Notes under the pieces: generated by a model
Told to the model about the DNA's origin: nothing
The model's database searches: none
Seen by the model: the letters and a program-made list of their open reading frames with translations, nothing else
Program-made: the position numbers and the translations under genes
NCBI RefSeq assembly: GCF_004337985.1
Contig: NC_043744.1
Location: 6,027,189-6,091,188, forward strand
Direction of reading: 5' to 3'
DNA from: Pyricularia pennisetigena
Taxonomy: Eukaryota; Ascomycota; Sordariomycetes; Magnaporthales; Pyriculariaceae
Length of the DNA: 64,000 nucleotides
Shown: piece after piece, positions 59,267-64,000 of the stretch
How the letters are laid out: every line of letters starts with the position of its first letter
Numbering within the stretch: the first letter of the stretch is position 1

Positions 59267-60650
59267 ATGTTAATTGCTTTAACGTTTGAATTCGACCAAA
59301 TCATTACCGCAAAAATCTTCCGTTTTATCCCTGAAATTAAGACACCTGCAGGCCGTAAACTCGCTTTTACCCGGCCGGTATTTGGATTAAAAAGGGATAA
59401 AAATAACAAACCTATAAAATATAAAATTAAATTTATTATTAGGGGTTTTTTACAGGTCGAAAACCCAAATTATATCGGAATTTTTGCTAATACTAATATA
59501 CCACCTACCTGGCGTATATTATTAATTACAGCTAATGCATGAAGTTGGGAAATAGAATAAATCGATTTTATTTGTGCGTTTTTAAATAGTGATTTTACCG
59601 ACGTCAATATATATTTGCAAATTCCAAGCGGTTTTAACGAATAAGCTAAGTTCTATAATTTTACCACCGCTTAAGTTTTAGTGGAAATAGGTTATAATCC
59701 GAAAAGATTGCAAGTTATACAGTTGGAAAAGGCGTTATACGGTTTGAAATAAGGTCCAAAAAAATGGTAAAACAAACTCAAAACCCTATTTTTTAAAAAA
59801 AGGTTTTACACAGTTAATCTCTAATCCCGTTGTTTTTTATAACGTTAAATTCAAGCATTGTATCGTTACCTTTGTAAACAACTGCCGGCTAATAGGTCCT
59901 ATGTTGCAATATATTTAGCATTTAAAAGCCCGTTTTAATAAAATATACGCGTTGGAGAAGAGGGGCCCTGCAATTGATTTTTTCACCGTTTAAATTATAA
60001 GGGATAGGCCAAAACGCATATTTTAGGTCCATTAAATTCAGTACATAGAGGAAATGTTAGTAACGTTCGGATGAACTGATTGCAAATTTATATTTATGTT
60101 TTTACCACCGGGTATATCGAAATATAGCGGGGTTAAGCCCGTAAATGCGTTAAAAATTAAATTATTACAGCGTATTATTGGCACTATTACGTATTTAGTG
60201 CTATTAAAGCGCCCGGATATCGGGTTTACGGTTTAATGGTTTTTACCTTTATTAATGAAAACTATTTTAATCCATTAAACGGTAGCTAAAAACTTATTAC
60301 GTTTTTAAGCGGGTATTAAACTTTTATTTATTTGTTACGGAAATAGAGTATTTAAAGCCGAATTACCTCCCAATTTTTAAAAAGGGGTTTTGAAGGCTTT
60401 AAATTATTGGGCTTTAGTAGGAGCAATTTTGCCGGGGCTAGGAAAAATTTCAAATCCATTCACGGATATTTGATACCTTATTTGGGGGCTTTATCACGTG
60501 GAAATGTAAAAAAATTGATATTTTAGTTTTAAATCTTCCAAAAGCCAAAACCGATGCTCTAACGGAAGCCTTGCGTAAAATATAAAAATTCAAAAAGCTA
60601 TTTATAAAAACAAATTACCCGTAAAAGGCCTTATTGCAATATTTGGAAAT
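59267..60650 (+). pseudogene. Copia C1 reverse transcriptase and RNase H relic
   Basis: KDKNNKPIKYKIKFIIRGFL and PPTWRILLITANA mark the Copia RT. The active-site FVDD reads FVNN at about 59,871-59,882, two Asp-to-Asn changes expected from RIP. RNase H-like remains run from about 60,330 to 60,600. Homologous to C2. Confidence 0.78.
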
Positions 60651-61194
60651 AATAAAGGTTTTATAAGTAACGTATATAATTTTACGCACTACCAACGTAT
60701 TAAATATACGTTATTAAATCTAATTACGTACGAGAGTTAATTACAAAAAATTTAACAACCCTAAAATACTTGGAATTTATGCAAATGCCCGCTAATAACT
60801 TATTAAAACCCCTAACGCTTCCAATTTACAAAATCTTTTTAGAATTTATAGGGTTTAAACCCTTAAAAACTTAATTTTTACCTATCAAATTTTAGGTTAT
60901 TATTTAATTAGTTCGTTAATTAACTACCCACCATATTTCCTTTGTTTGCAATATTGGATTTAATTAGCCCAATACCGTCCGTATCACCCGAATTTACCCT
61001 GTATAGGTTAATTTATAAGCAATTTATACCGACCTTATACCAAAAGTTGAATCACAATTGAAAAAACTCGTGTTTTGGGCGATTTACGCATTCGAAATAC
61101 CCTATATAATAAACCTAGTTTGGACTATTACCAACGAATAACCAAATTAATTACCTGGTTTGATAGCCAATTCCGTGGGTTAATATTATGCAAA

Positions 61195-61330
61195 TCGGGG
61201 GTTCGAATCCGGGGGTTATTATAATTCTGGGGGTTTTTTCCAATTCGGAGGTTCGTCCATTTCGGGGGTTACAGGTCGGTACAAAGGGCTTAATTATTTA
61301 AGGGCTTTATATCGGGAGTTCGAATCGGGT
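61195..61330 (+). other. box B-like sequences in the 3' noncoding part of Copia C1
   Basis: GGTTCGAATCC at about 61,200-61,210 and AGTTCGAATCG at about 61,319-61,329 resemble the Pol III box B or the T-arm of tRNA. The reverse-complement counterparts occur in C2 (about 19,670-19,790), so they belong to the element. No full tRNA cloverleaf was found around them. Confidence 0.45.
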
Positions 61331-61418
61331 TGGGACACAAAGGGGATTCTTTTTTGGGTTTTATTTTTTTATATACTTTTTTTTCCGACTTTACGTAAAT
61401 GATAGCAAAAAAACGGGG

Positions 61419-61973
61419 TTTGAATTATACACGTTATTAAGCATATAATAGGTCCACTTTTACTTATATATAAGCCACAACAAATAATGCCGAAATGGGG
61501 CTGTTGGGGCTATCGGATTTTCCGTTATATTTTGTGTTGCAGGAATTGCGATTCAAAGTCAGCGAATGAGGTTTTGCCCTGTGCCGGGTTTAATACCCAC
61601 CCTATATTTACGAGTCAGCTACCCTGTACCGGGTTGTAATTTTCACCAAATTAGAAAACTAGTGCAAGCCCAGAAATGGTTTATATAAAAATGAAAATGT
61701 TTTTTCAATAATGTATACAAAATAAATTTTTGGAAAATCGTGTGCGGCACCGGAACGTTTTCTGGCGTGCGGACCCCCATTTCGATGTCGGAGAGTATGT
61801 AAGGGAGATAGTGCAATGTTTCCCCCACCAATAAATCAAATTTATTGATCCCAAATTTAGTTAACAATTTAGTGCATTTAAGCCCTGTAATTACAGGCTT
61901 TTATAACGCAGCTAGCACCACGCCGCACCTAGGCTAATGCCTAAACCCCTGTTAGCAATCCATATTTATAACA
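61419..61973 (+). repeat. Copia C1 3' LTR
   Basis: About 555 bp, starting TTTGAATTATACACG after an AAAAAAACGGGG polypurine tract and ending TTATAACA. Contains the empty site of the MULE-like insertion (GCGTGCGGACCCCCATTTC). Confidence 0.8.
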
Positions 61974-63119
61974 TCAATAGTTAATAATTCGGTTTTCGTT
62001 AAAATTTTGTCCTTTTGGGAATTTTGTTCAACCTTTAACTTTTTCATTCGCGGAGAGGGTAATTTTAATTACCTTTTCTTTTGCGACCCGGTTATTTTCC
62101 TGCTTTTATGATTTTTGGAATAACGTTTTCCGGAATCTCAATTTTGCATTCCGTCGTTTAAAGGTTTTGGCTATTAAATAATAAAATTATTTATGTAAAT
62201 ATTTTATAAATCCAATCTAGCGTCTCGGTAAATCATTAACCGTTTTTTCCATTTTTTTCCCCGGTAAAATAATTTTACAAAATTTCGAATATGTTTTTGA
62301 AACTTTTTGGATTAAAGGATTGCAAATTATAAAATGGTTTTAATCCATTTTTCGAAATTTTTCAATACGAGGTTAACAGTGTTTTTCCGCCTTCGTCCTC
62401 CTTCAATCGGTCAAATATTTTAAAAATCCATCTTTTTTTTCGAACTTTTAATGCTTTTCCCGGGTTTTCCCGGAGTTCGCGGGAGGGTTCGTACAGGAAT
62501 TTTGGGTCGATTCGTTTTTCATTAATAAAGGTAATTGGAGTTTCGACAATATATTGTCGAAAAAGGTTCGTACCCTATTATGGCGTTCGTCGTTAACCTG
62601 GCACTGGTTTTTGCGTTTATTTTATTGTATTTCTAACATTTTTAAAATAACGGTTATTGTTTCTTTTTCTTACGTACCGTTTTGTAAAAGCCTTACCCGT
62701 TCGGTAAAAAAGTCCTAGGGGGTTAGAACGGCTTTTTTAAACTTTACGTAGGATATCCTATTAATCCTGAATATTTCGAAAAAGACGGTATTAACGTTTA
62801 ATCCCTTTATTTTGCTTTTTTATATTAGCCAAATAATACTAATTAGTGTTAATAGGTTTTTGTAATGTCGATCGATTAATAAAACGTTGTTATACGAGTA
62901 TAAAGATATATATTAATTGTCTGTTTTATGAAACTGTTTAACGGTGAGCTTTTGAACGTTGTTCCGTTTTATATTCGCGATTGGGCGGGTGAGTCACGTG
63001 CAATTGGCCTGTGCGGCATTGCATGTGATTTATCGCTCGATTGTCAATTTGACCGCGATTCCCTCTATTCTAACAGGAAATATATTTTCTAGTATTGGAT
63101 TCGGGTTTTATTTGGACTA
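61974..63119 (-). pseudogene. gag-like relic of retroelement R3, upstream part
   Basis: Minus strand near 62,460-62,050 reads GKALKVRKKRWIFKIFDRLK and then KISKNGLKPFYNLQSFNPKS, a charged alpha-helical stretch of gag type, broken by TAA/TAG. It would join the gag remains at 45,086 if Copia C1 is removed. Assignment rests on continuity rather than a clear domain. Confidence 0.4.
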
Positions 63120-63390
63120 ATGGTATACCGAACAAAAATATATAGCATAATAATAGTTCTTTTTTACCTTCTTATATATCGGGGGGAATAGTTGTTGGCG
63201 ATATTGTAATTTTGGTATATTATTGGTAGTACTGTTATAAACGGCGAAATGCGATAAATTGTTTTCAGACTAGAACGAACACGGTTTTTTTGGCTAATGT
63301 AATTGGTCGAAAAACCATGTGGCGAAAAGGTATATGGAGCGCTCGGTCCCCACTACATAGCAGGGGCGTCTAGTCTGAACATTGAAACTA
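63120..63390 (+). mobile_element. MULE-like element, copy 6 (3' end only), right border of the block
   Basis: Contains GTTATAAACGGCGAAATGCG, the TCGGTCCCCACT segment, and ends CATTGAAACTA at 63,390. Orientation is opposite to copy 1 at the left border. The flanking 9 bases (GTGGCAAGG) match none of the left flanks of copies 1, 3 or 4, so its partner 5' end is unclear. Confidence 0.65.
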
Positions 63391-63882
63391 GTGGCAAGGA
63401 TAACCCGGCTGTCTATCGACAATAACCACCCGTTTGTGCCGTCGAGCCCATTGCATTACCACTTTTATTGAACAGCTAATTTTATCTTTACTGCACTTTA
63501 TTAAACTTTCACATCGTTTAACTCCATAAGTATTACCCATGCAATTAAAATAATAATTAACTTGTAATAACTTATCGCATTCCGTAAAAGCATAAATTCA
63601 ATAGTCTACTTGCTAAACCTTTGCAGCGATGCGGAATATTTGCATAACACTTACTCTGGAAAAGAACACCCAACGAATAGCTTTTGGGTCCGTTATAAAT
63701 TAGACAGAATCTCCCCGTACAGTCACTCTCAATAAGTCCCGCCTGTTACTAACAATCAAGAATCCGATAAGCCAAACTCTCATCTTTCTTTTCCAAATAC
63801 CTCAACAAGTAACTCTTCCCCTCCTTCAAAATTTTGTGCTAATATGCAGAGAACTAACCTTGTTAATCAGAGAATCATCAAA
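63391..63882. other. right flank of the block, promoter side of an effector candidate
   Basis: Composition returns to normal at once. No coding sequence is seen. An in-frame upstream ATG at 63,844 exists but would place 13 polar residues before the signal peptide. Confidence 0.45.
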
Positions 63883-64000
63883 ATGTACAAAAGCATTTTT
63901 ATTTCTGCGGCATTGGCTCTTTTCCAGGCCCATCTGGCTTCAGCTAAGATGTGTACAGTTGCAATTTTCAACGCAGACTGCACAGTGTTGAAAAAACGCA
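63883..64000 (+). CDS. small secreted protein, effector candidate, 3' partial
   Basis: 39 codons are visible before the window ends. Signal peptide MYKSIFISAALALFQAHLASA, then KMCTVAIFNADCTVLKK. The start resembles the effector candidate at 10,979-11,278: both begin MYKS, share A-L/T-A-L/I-L/F-Q-A in the hydrophobic core, and place C-(A/T)-V-(A/G)-I near the mature N-terminus. They may be paralogues of one MAX-like family. The rest of the gene, and so its fold, cannot be judged here. Confidence 0.6.
   Translation, partial: MYKSIFISAALALFQAHLASAKMCTVAIFNADCTVLKKR

Larger units (their letters stand above)
45087..61973 (+). mobile_element. Copia retrotransposon C1, complete but split by two insertions
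   Basis: 5' LTR 45,087-about 47,461 (split by a MULE-like element), leader 47,462-48,264, then a Gypsy insertion (48,265-55,457), then gag, protease, integrase, reverse transcriptase and RNase H remains, and the 3' LTR at 61,419-61,973. Continuity is proven by the ATCGG duplication on both sides of Gypsy A and by the 9-bp duplication around the MULE-like copy. A matching 5-bp duplication around C1 itself was not found (TAAGT left, TCAAT right), perhaps erased by mutation. Confidence 0.8.
17683..63390. other. AT-rich RIP-degraded transposon block of about 45.7 kb
   Basis: Composition changes abruptly at both edges. Inside, TpA is abundant and CpA/TpG are rare while CpG persists; for example the 60 bases from 25,201 contain 2 CA, 0 TG, 5 TA and 8 CG. 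Reading frames of recognisable elements are broken mainly by TAA/TAG where Gln or Trp codons are expected. This is the signature of RIP, which converts C to T mainly at CpA in duplicated DNA during the sexual cycle. Both edges are ends of the same MULE-like family in opposite orientation. Confidence 0.9.

Overview
This window looks like a chromosome segment of a filamentous ascomycete, most likely a blast fungus (Pyricularia/Magnaporthe) or a near relative. The reasons are an intact transposon matching Pot2 in size, terminal repeats and protein length, several small secreted proteins of which at least one fits the MAX-effector pattern of blast fungi, short fungal introns (GTRAGT donor, CTRAC branch point, CAG acceptor), and a long AT-rich block with repeat-induced point mutation (RIP). 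The species call is inference.

Layout. Bases 1-17,682 are GC-balanced and gene-bearing: a DNA-ligase-IV-like gene (5' end outside the window), a secreted protein whose stop codon was displaced by a MITE, an intact Pot2-like element, a second MITE, a large secreted fungal-specific protein, a MAX-like effector candidate on the minus strand, a second effector candidate with a broken or micro-intron frame, a GNAT acetyltransferase, a secreted CE1 esterase (acetylxylan esterase type), and a truncated secreted-protein candidate. Bases 17,683-63,390 (about 45.7 kb) are a RIP-degraded transposon nest with no intact gene. Bases 63,391-64,000 are ordinary sequence with the start of another effector candidate.

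The nest can be partly unpacked. Its two outer edges are ends of one non-autonomous family (9-bp target duplications, MULE-like), in opposite orientation. Inside, left to right: a MULE-like copy cut by a relic of a Pot-type transposon; a truncated minus-strand Copia (C2); a full MULE-like copy with a perfect 9-bp duplication; two nested MULE-like 5' ends; a unit with two co-oriented helicase relics (RecQ-like, then SNF2-like); an unrecognised stretch; a truncated minus-strand Gypsy chromovirus (B); a minus-strand retroelement relic (R3: gag, protease, pre-integrase and integrase) carrying a SINE-like insertion. R3 is split by a Copia element (C1, 45,087-61,973), which has a MULE-like copy in its 5' LTR and a complete Gypsy chromovirus (A, 48,265-55,457; identical-length 443-bp LTRs; perfect 5-bp duplication) in its body.

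Together this is a two-speed arrangement: a housekeeping or repair gene and plant-cell-wall and secreted-protein genes border a silenced transposon block, and effector candidates sit beside it on both sides. The most interesting content is the RecQ plus SNF2 helicase pair, whose catalytic motifs have been changed by exactly RIP-type transitions and whose noncoding spacers carry repeated palindromes. Coordinates inside the nest are approximate unless a terminal repeat or target duplication fixes them.
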